Below, in pieces: positions 18,468-26,324 of a stretch of DNA of 64,000 nucleotides. Under the pieces are notes generated by a model, which was not told the DNA's origin, did no database searches, and saw nothing but the letters and a program-made list of their open reading frames with translations. Position 1 is the first letter of the stretch. The number at the start of each line of letters is the position of its first letter. Where the stretch lies: positions 62,001 through 126,000 of the forward strand of contig NZ_KV392043.1 of NCBI RefSeq assembly GCF_001618145.1. Direction: 5' to 3'. Origin of the DNA: Oceanobacillus damuensis. GTDB taxonomy: Bacteria; Bacillota; Bacilli; Bacillales; Amphibacillaceae. Made by a program: the position numbers and the translations under genes.

Positions 18468-19052
18468 TTAAATTAGTTCATCAAAAGTTAAATTCCATAA
18501 ATCACCATTACTCACTGCGAGTGCAGTAGCCCCAGCATCCAAACTAATCTTTGCTTCTTCAACAGTTTGTATTAATCCACTAGAAATAATAGGGATATCT
18601 ATAAAATCGGTTGCAAATTTATTAATTATTTTTGGAATAACCCCAGGCATAAGATCGATTGCATCTGGTTGAACAGATTCAACAACACTCGTCCCATTCA
18701 TCATTGAAAGCGAGTCAAGAATAAACAAGTGAAATATAGCATATAGTTCATGTTTGTTTGCCTCTCGGATTAAGTGCTTTTTAGGTGTAACAATACCATC
18801 CGCTTGTATATAGTGTTTAATAAATGAAATGGTTTCTTTATCCGTATTGGATATGCCTTTTATTAAATCGATGTGTATAAATGAACGTTTGTTGTGCTCT
18901 TTCGCAAGTCTAACACCTTCAATAACCTGTTGGACGTCTCCTCCCATGTAAAAGATATTATCCACATTACTATCTATTGCTTTCTGAAAATCATCGATAT
19001 CTCTTAATGCTGCAATAATAGGTTTTTTTCCGATTAAATGTAAGAGACTCAT
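18468..19052 (-). CDS. glpP: GlpP-family antiterminator protein
   Basis: 194 residues, about the family's usual size. It is a TIM-barrel-like RNA-binding protein of the GlpP family: KKPIIAALRDIDDF at the start, IFYMGGDVQQVIEGV, HIDLIKGI, QPDAIDLMPGVIP and IISSGLIQTVEEA. B. subtilis GlpP, with glycerol 3-phosphate bound, suppresses terminators in glp leaders. No glpF, glpK or glpD is nearby; instead it heads a phosphatase and phn-type importer cluster, so this may be a paralogue with its own regulon. ATG after AGGGGGAAATA. Its own leader has a matching terminator. Confidence 0.85.
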   Translation of the reverse strand: MSLLHLIGKKPIIAALRDIDDFQKAIDSNVDNIFYMGGDVQQVIEGVRLAKEHNKRSFIHIDLIKGISNTDKETISFIKHYIQADGIVTPKKHLIREANKHELYAIFHLFILDSLSMMNGTSVVESVQPDAIDLMPGVIPKIINKFATDFIDIPIISSGLIQTVEEAKISLDAGATALAVSNGDLWNLTFDELI

Positions 19053-19069
19053 TTATTTCCCCCTTCTAA

Positions 19070-19132
19070 ATAAGAAAAACACTACATAAAAAGTTGGCAC
19101 TTCACACTTCAAGTGTCACTTTTTATTTAGTG
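19070..19132 (-). terminator. Leader terminator upstream of glpP
   Basis: On the minus strand AGCACTAAATAAAAAGT pairs with ACTTTTTATGTAGTGT across a loop that contains the palindrome ACACTTGAAGTGT; TTTTTC follows. Its 5' arm is the same as in the phnD leader. Confidence 0.8.
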
Positions 19133-19160
19133 CTTTCTCTAGTTCATCGCGCTAAACAAA
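19127..19160 (-). promoter_or_regulatory. Conserved leader box, copy 2
   Basis: Minus strand TTTTGTTTAGCGCGATGAAC then TAGAGAAAGCACT, the partner of the box at 17521-17553. The conservation extends through the 5' arm of the terminator, as expected for an RNA that folds either with a protein or into the terminator. Confidence 0.65.
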
Positions 19161-19608
19161 ATATGAATTACTTTTATATAATTAAACTAATTATTTTTCT
19201 TTCCTTAATTTTAACTGTATATTGTGAACTCGGTATTAACTCAAGATTAATAGGTTGTAAATGTTTTTTTGACTTGGTTATCGACAAAAAATAAGACCGA
19301 ATAAGCGCACTTTACCTAGGTTTTAATACAATAGAATTTAGTTCAAATACTAAGTTGTAACCGTATCAGCATAGCGATCCTCCATAATAAAGATAACTAA
19401 AATTTTATATCCTTACACGTAGGTCATCCGATATATCAAATAATATGTAAATGAACGTCTAAAAATGGGATAGATTAAATCAATTAAACAAGACGTCGAC
19501 CCTGACTTAGCATGTGTTTCAAATCCACCGAAATTACAGAGGAATTTTGGGTTTCAATTACTTGTTTAGATGTTCCGAAAAAAGCCCGGGTTAACCAAAT
19601 TACCAAGT
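19161..19608. other. Non-coding gap upstream of glpP
   Basis: AT-rich, with no ORF of credible composition and ribosome site. The glpP promoter should lie here on the minus strand; TATATAAAAG near 19170-19182 could be its -10 region. Nothing else recognised. Confidence 0.4.
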
Positions 19609-19829
19609 GAACCACGGGGACAGGGAAAAAGAAGCAGAGGGACGGTTCTAGTGCTTCCATTGTGTAGGTATTTTAAAATAATTTTTCACTGTATGGTATC
19701 TACTCATTAGATGCAGAACCACGGGGACTATGTACCTCGGTCCACTTTTAAGTAGATTAATTAGGACCGATGTTCCTGTCCCCCTGGTTCTGGACTAAAA
19801 GTGGACCAGTGTTCCTGTCCCCCTGGTCC
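19609..19829. repeat. REP-like palindrome cluster next to queE
   Basis: Contains a GAACCACGGGGACAG unit, a second REP type (GAAGCAGAGGGACGGTTCT, 19631-19649), a large hairpin at 19716-19790 with GAACCACGGGGAC pairing to GTCCCCCTGGTTC, and a final GGACC...CCTGGTCC copy ending one base before the queE stop. The density suggests repeated capture of these elements. Confidence 0.75.
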
Positions 19830-19830
19830 A

Positions 19831-20559
19831 CTACACTCCGCGTTTGTTCCCCCAGATAAGGGCATGTACTTGCGGGAGGACACGAACATGATTCAACTTA
19901 GTTGATGCAACAACCTTGTCGATCAGCCATTCGTACTTGGTTAAAAGTTTGTTGGCAAGGTTGGGTGCTTCATTTTCTGTCAGGTCATCATTTCCAACCT
20001 GTAGGAAAAAGGAAAGCTCTGGATATCGTTCATGCACCATTTCTGCATAGGATATATCCTCATCATTAAAAATGACAACTTTTAAACTAGTATTTTTAAG
20101 GCGATTATTGATTTTTAATTTTTCAATAATAAAATCAAGCGTTTCAAAATTTGTGTTCATTTTGGAGCTTGGCGGTTTAGGAGAAATGGTGAGATCATCA
20201 ATTGAAAGAAACCAGTTCTGCCAGCGGCTGCCCTGTGTTTCAAGGGCGACTTCCATGTCTAACTTGTGTAATGCTTCCACTAGTTCATTTAAATTGGCCA
20301 GAAGTGCCGGGTTTCCACCTGAAATGGTTACGTGATCAAAATGCTCTCCCCCCGTTTGTTTAAGGCGGGTAATAATTTCGTCGGCGGTCAATCTTTCAAT
20401 TTCTTCTTTTGCACTGCCGTCCCATGTGAAAGCGGAGTCACACCAAGAACAACGATAATCACAGCCGGCCGTTCTTACAAACATTGTTTTTCGACCGACG
20501 ACCATTCCTTCCCCTTGAATGGTTGGTCCGAAGATTTCAAGTATCGGAAACTTATTCAT
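19831..20559 (-). CDS. queE: 7-carboxy-7-deazaguanine synthase
   Basis: 242 residues. Radical SAM enzyme with CDYRCSWC cluster-binding motif near the N-terminus (preceded by EIFGPTIQGEGMVVG) and TISGGNPALL. It converts 6-carboxytetrahydropterin to 7-carboxy-7-deazaguanine in preQ0/queuosine synthesis. Overlaps queD by 8 bp, so translation is coupled. The gene ends in a REP cluster. Confidence 0.95.
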   Translation of the reverse strand: MNKFPILEIFGPTIQGEGMVVGRKTMFVRTAGCDYRCSWCDSAFTWDGSAKEEIERLTADEIITRLKQTGGEHFDHVTISGGNPALLANLNELVEALHKLDMEVALETQGSRWQNWFLSIDDLTISPKPPSSKMNTNFETLDFIIEKLKINNRLKNTSLKVVIFNDEDISYAEMVHERYPELSFFLQVGNDDLTENEAPNLANKLLTKYEWLIDKVVASTKLNHVRVLPQVHALIWGNKRGV

Positions 20560-21019
20560 TTATCATCCACTCCCGTCTTGCTTCGGCATAGCTTGTCGGT
20601 GTTTCATAGAGTTTAACGAATTCTACTCGGCATTCATTTGAATTATTGATGAGTGCTTTCTCCATCTCTTCATAAATCCAGACGACCATATTTTCGGCCG
20701 TAGTATTCATGTTTGGAAGAGTATCATTTAAATAGCGATGGTCAAGGTGAATTTCAATTTGTTCTTTCCAAATTCTCTTAATTTCGCTAAAATCGATGAC
20801 AATGCCAATCTCGTCGGGAACCCCGCTAAGTCCAAAAATAACCTTGTACGTGTGTCCGTGTAAGTTCTTACATTTGCCTTCATAGCAGTGCAGGTGGTGG
20901 GCTGCATCGAACGTGAATTCCTTACTTACCAGGACACGTTTCTTATGATATTTTAGCTCATGCTGTTTAATGTCTTTGTCCATCTTCTGCAAGTTCTCCA
21001 CAATGGTAAATCCGTACAT
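20552..21019 (-). CDS. queD: 6-carboxytetrahydropterin synthase
   Basis: 155 residues of the PTPS/QueD fold: zinc ligands in FDAAHHLHCYEGKCKNLHGHTYKV and catalytic Cys of that loop; HLDHRYLND and TAENMVVWIYEEM complete the family pattern. Makes 6-carboxytetrahydropterin from dihydroneopterin triphosphate. The ATG (21019) overlaps the queC stop in TGATG. The N-terminal ~25 residues before KKRVLVSKEFTFDAAHH are longer than in many homologues. Confidence 0.95.
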   Translation of the reverse strand: MYGFTIVENLQKMDKDIKQHELKYHKKRVLVSKEFTFDAAHHLHCYEGKCKNLHGHTYKVIFGLSGVPDEIGIVIDFSEIKRIWKEQIEIHLDHRYLNDTLPNMNTTAENMVVWIYEEMEKALINNSNECRVEFVKLYETPTSYAEARREWMINE

Positions 21020-21678
21020 CAGGAATTCTCCTTCTTTTGCAGATAGCTATCCAGTCCATTTTTCCGCAGCTTACATGAAGGACACTCCCCACATCCCTCG
21101 CCACGAATACCATGGTAACAGGTAAGTGTTTTTTCCCGGACATAGTTAAAGGCACCAAGCTCGTCGGCAAGTTCCCAGGTTTCTGCCTTATCCAGCCACA
21201 TTAATGGTGTATGGATTACAAACTGATCATCCATTGATAAATTCAGTGTTACGTTTAGTGATTTAACAAAAACATCACGGCAGTCAGGGTAACCGCTAAA
21301 GTCTGTTTCACAAACCCCGGTAATAATATGCTTTGCCCCAATCTGTTTTGCCAAAATGGTGGCAAAAGAAAGAAAGAGCAGGTTACGGCCTGGAACAAAA
21401 GTAGAAGGCAGGTCTCCATTCTCCCCATCTTTTACTTCGATTTCATCACGTGTTAACGCATTTGGAGCCAATTGACTTAAAAGCGACATATCCAAAACAT
21501 GATGCCGTACGTTCAGGTCAGCAGCGATCTCCTTTGCTACTTCGATTTCTTCTTTATGCCGTTGATTGTAATCAAATGTCACCACTTCTACTTGATCATA
21601 TTTTTTCAAGGCCCAAAATAAGCAGGTGGTACTATCCTGACCACCACTGAATACGACGACAGCTTTATTTTTTCCCAT
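21019..21678 (-). CDS. queC: 7-cyano-7-deazaguanine synthase
   Basis: 219 residues. PP-loop ATPase motif [11 protein letters not shown] at the N-terminus, and a C-terminal zinc site [19 protein letters not shown]. Converts 7-carboxy-7-deazaguanine to preQ0 with ATP and ammonia. First gene of queC-queD-queE; ATG preceded by AAAGGGG. A preQ1-I riboswitch and terminator lie 60-120 bp upstream. Confidence 0.95.
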   Translation of the reverse strand: MGKNKAVVVFSGGQDSTTCLFWALKKYDQVEVVTFDYNQRHKEEIEVAKEIAADLNVRHHVLDMSLLSQLAPNALTRDEIEVKDGENGDLPSTFVPGRNLLFLSFATILAKQIGAKHIITGVCETDFSGYPDCRDVFVKSLNVTLNLSMDDQFVIHTPLMWLDKAETWELADELGAFNYVREKTLTCYHGIRGEGCGECPSCKLRKNGLDSYLQKKENS

Positions 21679-21726
21679 AAAAAAATTCCCCTTTCATATA
21701 GAAAAAGAGAATCTGCTCACCCAAAT

Positions 21727-21759
21727 AAAAAAAACCATACCTATAAGGGAGGTACAGTT
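21727..21759 (-). terminator. Expression-platform terminator of preQ1 riboswitch
   Basis: Minus strand AAC-TG-TACCT / AGGTA-TG-GTT hairpin followed by eight Ts. It lies directly 3' of the aptamer, so ligand binding probably favours termination before queC. Confidence 0.8.
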
Positions 21760-21765
21760 CCAACC

Positions 21766-21799
21766 TTAGTTTTTTATAGAGGGTGTAGCTAGAACCTCT
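21766..21799 (-). ncRNA. preQ1-I riboswitch aptamer
   Basis: Minus strand begins AGAGGTTCTAGCTACACCCT and ends TATAAAAAACTAA: P1 AGAGG/CCTCT, the CTAGCTACACCC loop with the ligand-pairing C, and the A-rich tail that forms the pseudoknot. It fits the class I preQ1 consensus along its whole length. Confidence 0.95.
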
Positions 21800-21894
21800 C
21801 CTGCAATTATTGCAGACTTTTTATTATGTTTCCCTTTTGATTGTAACAGATATTCCTACCTCATGCACAATCATTCATTTTTCCATACGGCCAA

Positions 21895-22113
21895 TTAAAA
21901 TATCCTCTTAATCTTGTACTTCTGCTCTTCCTTCTCAATAAAATCTTTTTGGATTAATTCATTGACGTTCTTTCTGACTTTCCAATAAACCTTTTCGTCG
22001 TTTGTTATTTCTTCAATTGCTACTGCCTGTGGGTATCTTTGTTCTAGCTGAATAAGTATACTTACCTCAATTAGATTAAGGTTATGTTTTTGTGCGATTT
22101 CCAAGTAGTTCAT
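21895..22113 (-). CDS. Small winged-helix-like protein
   Basis: 72 residues with a regular helix pattern (LNLIEVSILIQLEQRYPQAV; KVRKNVNELIQKDFIEKEEQ) that resembles a MarR- or replication-type winged helix with its wing at EEQKYKIKRIF. ATG at 22113 has AAGGGGA seven bases upstream, which supports a real gene. No family name can be given. It stands alone upstream of nothing obvious; it could be a small transcription regulator. Confidence 0.6.
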   Translation of the reverse strand: MNYLEIAQKHNLNLIEVSILIQLEQRYPQAVAIEEITNDEKVYWKVRKNVNELIQKDFIEKEEQKYKIKRIF

Positions 22114-22326
22114 CTATTCGTCCCCTTAACCAAATTACTATTGTGAATAAGCATAATTGTAACAAATTAAATTAAGACGCAAAAATGTATAAATTACTAT
22201 CTTACACTTTTTATATATAACTTTTTCCCCAGGTTCTCTATAGATTTACCCGCGTCTAAAACTGGTAGCAGCCTTGTATACAGCCAGAAGAACAGGGGTA
22301 TATACCCTCCCAAAGTGGAATAAACA

Positions 22327-22413
22327 TAGAAAACTTAGCTGTCACCAAGCCTTTCGGTGACAGCCTTAGTTGCACTTGGATGCAGGATGGAAAGTTTTAT
22401 TATCCTATCAGCC
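22327..22413 (-). repeat. Terminator-following repeat, copy 3 (minus)
   Basis: On the minus strand it reads GGATAATAAAACTTTCCATCC (hairpin A), linker AAGTGCAACTAAGGCT, hairpin B GTCACCGAAAGGCTTGGTGAC, then TAAGTTTTCTATG. It begins directly after the gltS-type terminator and in the same sense as that gene. The remaining gap 22114-22326 shows nothing. Confidence 0.8.
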
Positions 22414-22414
22414 C

Positions 22415-22446
22415 AAAAAAACCCCCAACCTTAATTGGCTGGGGTT
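22415..22446 (-). terminator. Terminator of glutamate symporter gene
   Basis: Minus strand AACCCCAGCC / GGTTGGGGGTT stem followed by seven Ts. Confidence 0.9.
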
Positions 22447-22451
22447 AGATT

Positions 22452-23855
22452 TTAGCTTTTCTTTTTACCGAAATAAAATAGTCCTGCCAGTAAGCCGGTA
22501 AGGCACATGATGCTTGCGAGAATGAGAAATGGCCATGGTCCAAACTGGAAAATAAGTGGAATAGACAGGGCGGTTACAAGTCCGCCACCAAGAAATGGTT
22601 CAAAAACAAGCTGCTTATAACCAAACCCTTCGAAAGCAGGGGTTTCTGCCTTCGGATCGGCAACACGCATTAAAAGCAGACCGGTTGCTGTAATTCCCAT
22701 TGATTGTCCAAAATCTCCAATCCCTCTCTCAAGCCAATAGGTTGGTATAATTCTTGGTGCAAGCACAAAGAATGCAATTACATTCCATGCAATGCCGGCG
22801 ATGGCAAGTAGAAGGAACGGAATGAAGTGGCTTCCAATAACATCCAGTGATACAGTTCCAATTGCCGCCAAGATCAGTACGTCCAGAGAAAACCCTTGAA
22901 TCCGACTGACCATTTGTCGATCTAATACATCGGTATTATCAATCTTATTAAAAAATAACTGTACGAGTATTCCACCAATCATTGCAAGGGGGAATAACGG
23001 TACATATGTCATGAAGTCCGAACCAAATACAGTTGCTTCAACCCATACGAGCGTTTGGAGCAGCACATAACCTACTATAATTGCGACACCAATTACAGCG
23101 AAATGTAAGGAAAGCGGTTCAATCGATTCGGGACGCACGGTCATTTTTGCTGCGGGTTCTCTATTTTCAAATTCAACGATTCCAGCCTTTTTTAAAGCGG
23201 AAAAGCCTTCTACATCTTTTATGACAGCTGTCTTGTTTCTTCGGACAGCCCAGTTTATAATGATAATTCCTATGATGACACCTGATAAAATACCTACCGT
23301 TGCGAGTCCGATTGCAAGATCATAGGCTTCCGGAAAACCCATTTCTTCAAACGTTCCCTGAAGACCTGCAGCTGTACCGTGACCACCTTCAAAAGATACT
23401 TCAATGAGGGCTCCAACCATTGGTGGCATCCCGAAAAACGGGGTCAGCACCAATAATGTCAACAGAATCCCAACGACATATTGTCCCCAGCCCAATGTCC
23501 ATCCAAAAGCAAGCTGAGGTCCACCGACTCTCCATATTTTTGATAGACCGGGGAGTACGGTTCCTAAAAATAGACTAGCAAATACGACATTGATCATCAG
23601 ACCCGGCAGTTCGCCCCACACATCCATGATTTCCGGGGTAATCATGCCTGTGGCCCAAAATGACTGCTCTCCCAAATAAGGCTCCAATACTCTGCCAAGA
23701 ACCTGTGGGCCTAGTATTAAAGCTATAAATCCACCAATGACAGAGGATGGCAGAAATAGATTTTGCAGCCATTTTACCCGAACTCTCACCCATTTTCCGA
23801 TTAGAAGAAACAACCCAAGATACAGCAGCGCGAATCCAATCTCATTCGGGTTCAT
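22452..23855 (-). CDS. Sodium/glutamate symporter family protein
   Basis: 467 residues, about 12 hydrophobic segments in two repeats, each with a Gly-rich re-entrant stretch (FLPSSVIGGFIALILGP; FEGGHGTAAGL and GDFGQSMGITATGLLLMR). These are hallmarks of the GltS family (PF03616), Na+-coupled carriers of glutamate or related acids. It is longer than E. coli GltS (~400), with an extra hydrophilic loop at ~205-240. ATG after AAAGGAG. Single gene with terminator; substrate not proven. Confidence 0.8.
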   Translation of the reverse strand: MNPNEIGFALLYLGLFLLIGKWVRVRVKWLQNLFLPSSVIGGFIALILGPQVLGRVLEPYLGEQSFWATGMITPEIMDVWGELPGLMINVVFASLFLGTVLPGLSKIWRVGGPQLAFGWTLGWGQYVVGILLTLLVLTPFFGMPPMVGALIEVSFEGGHGTAAGLQGTFEEMGFPEAYDLAIGLATVGILSGVIIGIIIINWAVRRNKTAVIKDVEGFSALKKAGIVEFENREPAAKMTVRPESIEPLSLHFAVIGVAIIVGYVLLQTLVWVEATVFGSDFMTYVPLFPLAMIGGILVQLFFNKIDNTDVLDRQMVSRIQGFSLDVLILAAIGTVSLDVIGSHFIPFLLLAIAGIAWNVIAFFVLAPRIIPTYWLERGIGDFGQSMGITATGLLLMRVADPKAETPAFEGFGYKQLVFEPFLGGGLVTALSIPLIFQFGPWPFLILASIMCLTGLLAGLFYFGKKKS

Positions 23856-24006
23856 TTTACTACTCCTTTTCTAAAAGGTTTATATGGTTTTACCCCAGAT
23901 TCCTGTCACTCAAACTAAAGCAATAGATAAATAGTTTTATTCCTTTCAATAATGGTTTACTATTTATTGTATAAGGGTGACTATAAAAAAAGAGAGTGAG
24001 GTCAGA

Positions 24007-24531
24007 ATGTTGAAAAGCGATGTGCAGGAAGAAGTTTATTATGGGCGAATAGTTGCGGATGACTGGTCTATTTATATTGCGGCAACAGAAAAAGGGCTTT
24101 GCTTTGTTGGTTCCTATAATGAAGGTTACGAGGAAATGAAAAGCTGGTTTGCGAGACGCAGGCCCGACGCGAGATTAATTGAAGATGCGAATAGATTATC
24201 AGATTATAAGGAACAGCTGCTGGAGTACCTGAAAGGCGAGAGGGAGCATTTCAATTTGCCGATTGATTTAATCGGAACTGCTTTTCAAACTGCTGTTTGG
24301 GAAGAGCTGCAAAAAATCCCATTTGGAAAAACAACGACATACTCCACTATTGCAGAACAAATCAAAAGGCCTGCTTCAGTCAGGGCTGTAGGAACGGCAA
24401 TCGGATCTAATCCTGTGCTGATTGTTGTACCTTGCCATCGGGTAATCGCCAAAAGTGGAAAAATGGCCGGTTATCGTGGAGGTATCCCGATGAAGGAGAG
24501 ACTGCTTGAACTGGAAAGGTCGCTCGATTAG
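24007..24531 (+). CDS. ogt: Methylated-DNA--protein-cysteine methyltransferase
   Basis: 174 residues. C-terminal alkyltransferase domain with the acceptor-cysteine motif VPCHRVI, the helix-turn-helix FGKTTTYSTIAEQIKRP and Asn/Arg finger region RAVGTAIGSNPVL. It removes O6-alkyl groups from guanine by self-alkylation. ATG at 24007 follows GTGAGGTC; the longer GTG start at 23977 has no ribosome site. Symbol by similarity to Ogt rather than the Ada fusion, since there is no AraC domain. Confidence 0.92.
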   Translation: MLKSDVQEEVYYGRIVADDWSIYIAATEKGLCFVGSYNEGYEEMKSWFARRRPDARLIEDANRLSDYKEQLLEYLKGEREHFNLPIDLIGTAFQTAVWEELQKIPFGKTTTYSTIAEQIKRPASVRAVGTAIGSNPVLIVVPCHRVIAKSGKMAGYRGGIPMKERLLELERSLD

Positions 24532-24561
24532 CGGAATCCCAATCTGACTTGGCGATAAATA

Positions 24562-24598
24562 AAAAAGCTTCTCGCTGCATTGGTGCCGGAAGCTTTTT
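24562..24598. terminator. Bidirectional terminator between ogt and DUF2071 gene
   Basis: AAAAAGCTTC / GAAGCTTTTT with 17-base loop. It overlaps the ancestral stop codon of the minus-strand DUF2071 frame (24597-24599). Confidence 0.8.
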
Positions 24599-25334
24599 AT
24601 TCTACTTTCTTTATAGGCCAGAACAACACTTTTATCGATGGGGCATAATGAAAGAGTGGATTTCCGATATCAGTATCATCCGGTAAAAATGGCTTCATAT
24701 TTTCTTCCTCGATATAAGTCTCAACGTCCTGTATTTTCCATTGCTTATGGTGTATGTCCACCCTAAACAGTGAGTTATTGCGATAGGACTACATATAATA
24801 CCTTTCAAGCAGCCAGCTGCTCAGGCTTTCCTTATCCGGATAATAGGGTTCGGAAATTGGCCGGTAAGCCCCTTTAAAATTGGCCTTTGTTTTTCCTTTG
24901 CGTATCGATTCGTAATGAAAAAATCCTTTCTTTTTGTTCATCTTCATCTTCGCATAATGATAAGGTATCGTTGCTATTCTGGCTCCAATTACCGCAAGCA
25001 GCTGATTTGCGTCCAGACTGAAAAAGTAAATTCCCTTCACACCATTACGTTTTACATATGTGCGAACGTTAAGCTCGAGATAAGAATGCAGGAAAGGAAT
25101 CGGTGGCATTGAACGGAGCCGCATATGATTAACTTGAAAAGGGATAATGGAAATCCATGCTTTATCATGATACGTATCCAACTCCAAACCGTCGGGAATA
25201 AATTCTTTGATTACTTCCCTTGAAACAGGAAGATGCATGAATAATAAGTGTTCCCATTTTTGAGTCATTAACCATGCTCCTTTTGGCAACCGATCGTCAC
25301 GATGTTCAGTGGTGTTCAGAATATCGTTGGACAT
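24597..25334 (-). pseudogene. DUF2071 (YqjF-like) gene interrupted by an in-frame TAG
   Basis: The 246-codon frame encodes a YqjF/DUF2071 protein: WLMTQKWEHLLFMHLPV near the start, EFIPDGLELDTYHDKAWISI and LNVRTYVKRNGVKGIYFFSLD. After SSWLLERYYM a TAG (24789-24791) interrupts, but the same frame continues with normal family-like sequence (NSLFRVDIHHKQWKI ... FWPIKKVE) to TAA at 24597. Full length would be ~245 residues, the family's usual size. Either a recent nonsense mutation, a sequencing error, or read-through. ATG preceded by AAAGGAGAGG. Family function unknown. Confidence 0.85.
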
Positions 25335-25365
25335 TTTCCCTCTCCTTTAAAAACAATCTTTTCTG

Positions 25366-25395
25366 AAAAGCCCTGGTATTTCTGCCAGGGCTTTT
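25366..25395 (-). terminator. Terminator after small minus-strand gene
   Basis: AAAAGCCCTGG / CCAGGGCTTTT with an 8-base loop. Confidence 0.85.
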
Positions 25396-25435
25396 GATCA
25401 GTAATTACAGTTATCATTTCCTTAAGGCAAGCAAT

Positions 25436-25561
25436 CTATTTTTGCTTGGGTCTGGAATTATCCTCCCGTTGTGGACTGATATCACGCTCAGGATCCTTTT
25501 CCTTTATTTTCTGTTCTTTTGAATCGTCATTATGCTTGTTGTTTTTAGTTTCGTCAGCCAT
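25436..25561 (-). CDS. Small hydrophilic protein (41 aa)
   Basis: 41 codons, very polar and probably disordered (MADETKNNKHNDDSKEQK ... SPQREDNSRPKQK). A textbook GGAGGTGAAATA ribosome site precedes ATG at 25561 and a terminator follows, which argues for a real gene despite its size. No family recognised; such Lys/Asp/Glu-rich mini-proteins are common among Bacillaceae stress or spore proteins. Confidence 0.65.
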   Translation of the reverse strand: MADETKNNKHNDDSKEQKIKEKDPERDISPQREDNSRPKQK

Positions 25562-25757
25562 TATTTCACCTCCAGTTTAACGAATATTGACTATGTAATT
25601 TAATTAACCTATTTCTTTCGCTTGCAAACATGACCTTTCTTGCAGGTTTCATTTTACTGATTATCCAGGTAAAAAATTCCACATAGAGGAGTAAATTTAT
25701 GTGAAGCGGGAATGAGTATGATGTAAGAAGATTCCAATATAAAGGAGGAAATACACG

Positions 25758-26141
25758 GTGAATCATGGAAAAGCAATTGCAGTTAAAGGGATTATGACAC
25801 TTGTCGTTCTGTATTTGGTATTGGGACTTGGCTTCGGAATATCCTTTTGGAATGTTTTGTTGCTCACAGTTATTCTAGGTGTCATTTCCTACGCACTTGG
25901 GGATCTATATATTCTGCCGAAAACATCTAATATGACGGCTACAGGAGCCGATCTGGGGATGGCTTTTCTGGTCCTTTGGCTGTTGGGAATACCCCTTACA
26001 GGTCTTGATGCAGGGACAATGGCTGGAGCGGCAATTATCTCAGCTCTGATTATGGCAATCGGTGAATATTTCTTCCATGAGTATATTAGGAAGAAAGATT
26101 ACGGTACGAACCGAAGATATGAAACTTCATCCGATTTTTAA
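25758..26141 (+). CDS. DUF2512 (YndM-like) membrane protein
   Basis: 127 residues with four hydrophobic segments (~8-30, 32-52, 67-83, 90-108) and a charged C-terminal tail. VISYALGDLYILPK after TM2 matches the DUF2512/YndM family of Bacillaceae, whose function is unknown. GTG start directly behind AAAGGAGGAAATACACG. Single gene; terminator at 26153. Confidence 0.8.
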   Translation: MNHGKAIAVKGIMTLVVLYLVLGLGFGISFWNVLLLTVILGVISYALGDLYILPKTSNMTATGADLGMAFLVLWLLGIPLTGLDAGTMAGAAIISALIMAIGEYFFHEYIRKKDYGTNRRYETSSDF

Positions 26142-26152
26142 TAAGTATTAGC

Positions 26153-26185
26153 AAGGACTGTCCTTACCAGTTGGACAGTCCTTTT
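26153..26185 (+). terminator. Intrinsic terminator after DUF2512 gene
   Basis: AAGGACTGTCC / GGACAGTCCTT with 9-base loop and TT tail; repeat copy 4 starts at its end. Confidence 0.9.
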
Positions 26186-26261
26186 AAGTATAAACTACCA
26201 ACCTGCAAAAGTGCAGCTAAGGCCGTCACCGAAAGGCATGGTGACAACCAAGTTTTCTAAT
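26186..26261 (+). repeat. Terminator-following repeat, copy 4
   Basis: Hairpin A is eroded (TATAAACTACCAACCTGC), but AAAGTGCAGCTAAGGC, hairpin B GTCACCGAAAGGCATGGTGAC and AACCAAGTTTTCTAAT are nearly identical to copy 1. Same sense as the terminator before it. Confidence 0.8.
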
Positions 26262-26324
26262 TTCAATCCAGAGGAGCAAGGGGTAGATATCAAATGAAAA
26301 ACAAGGATATGGAGGCGATTCAGT

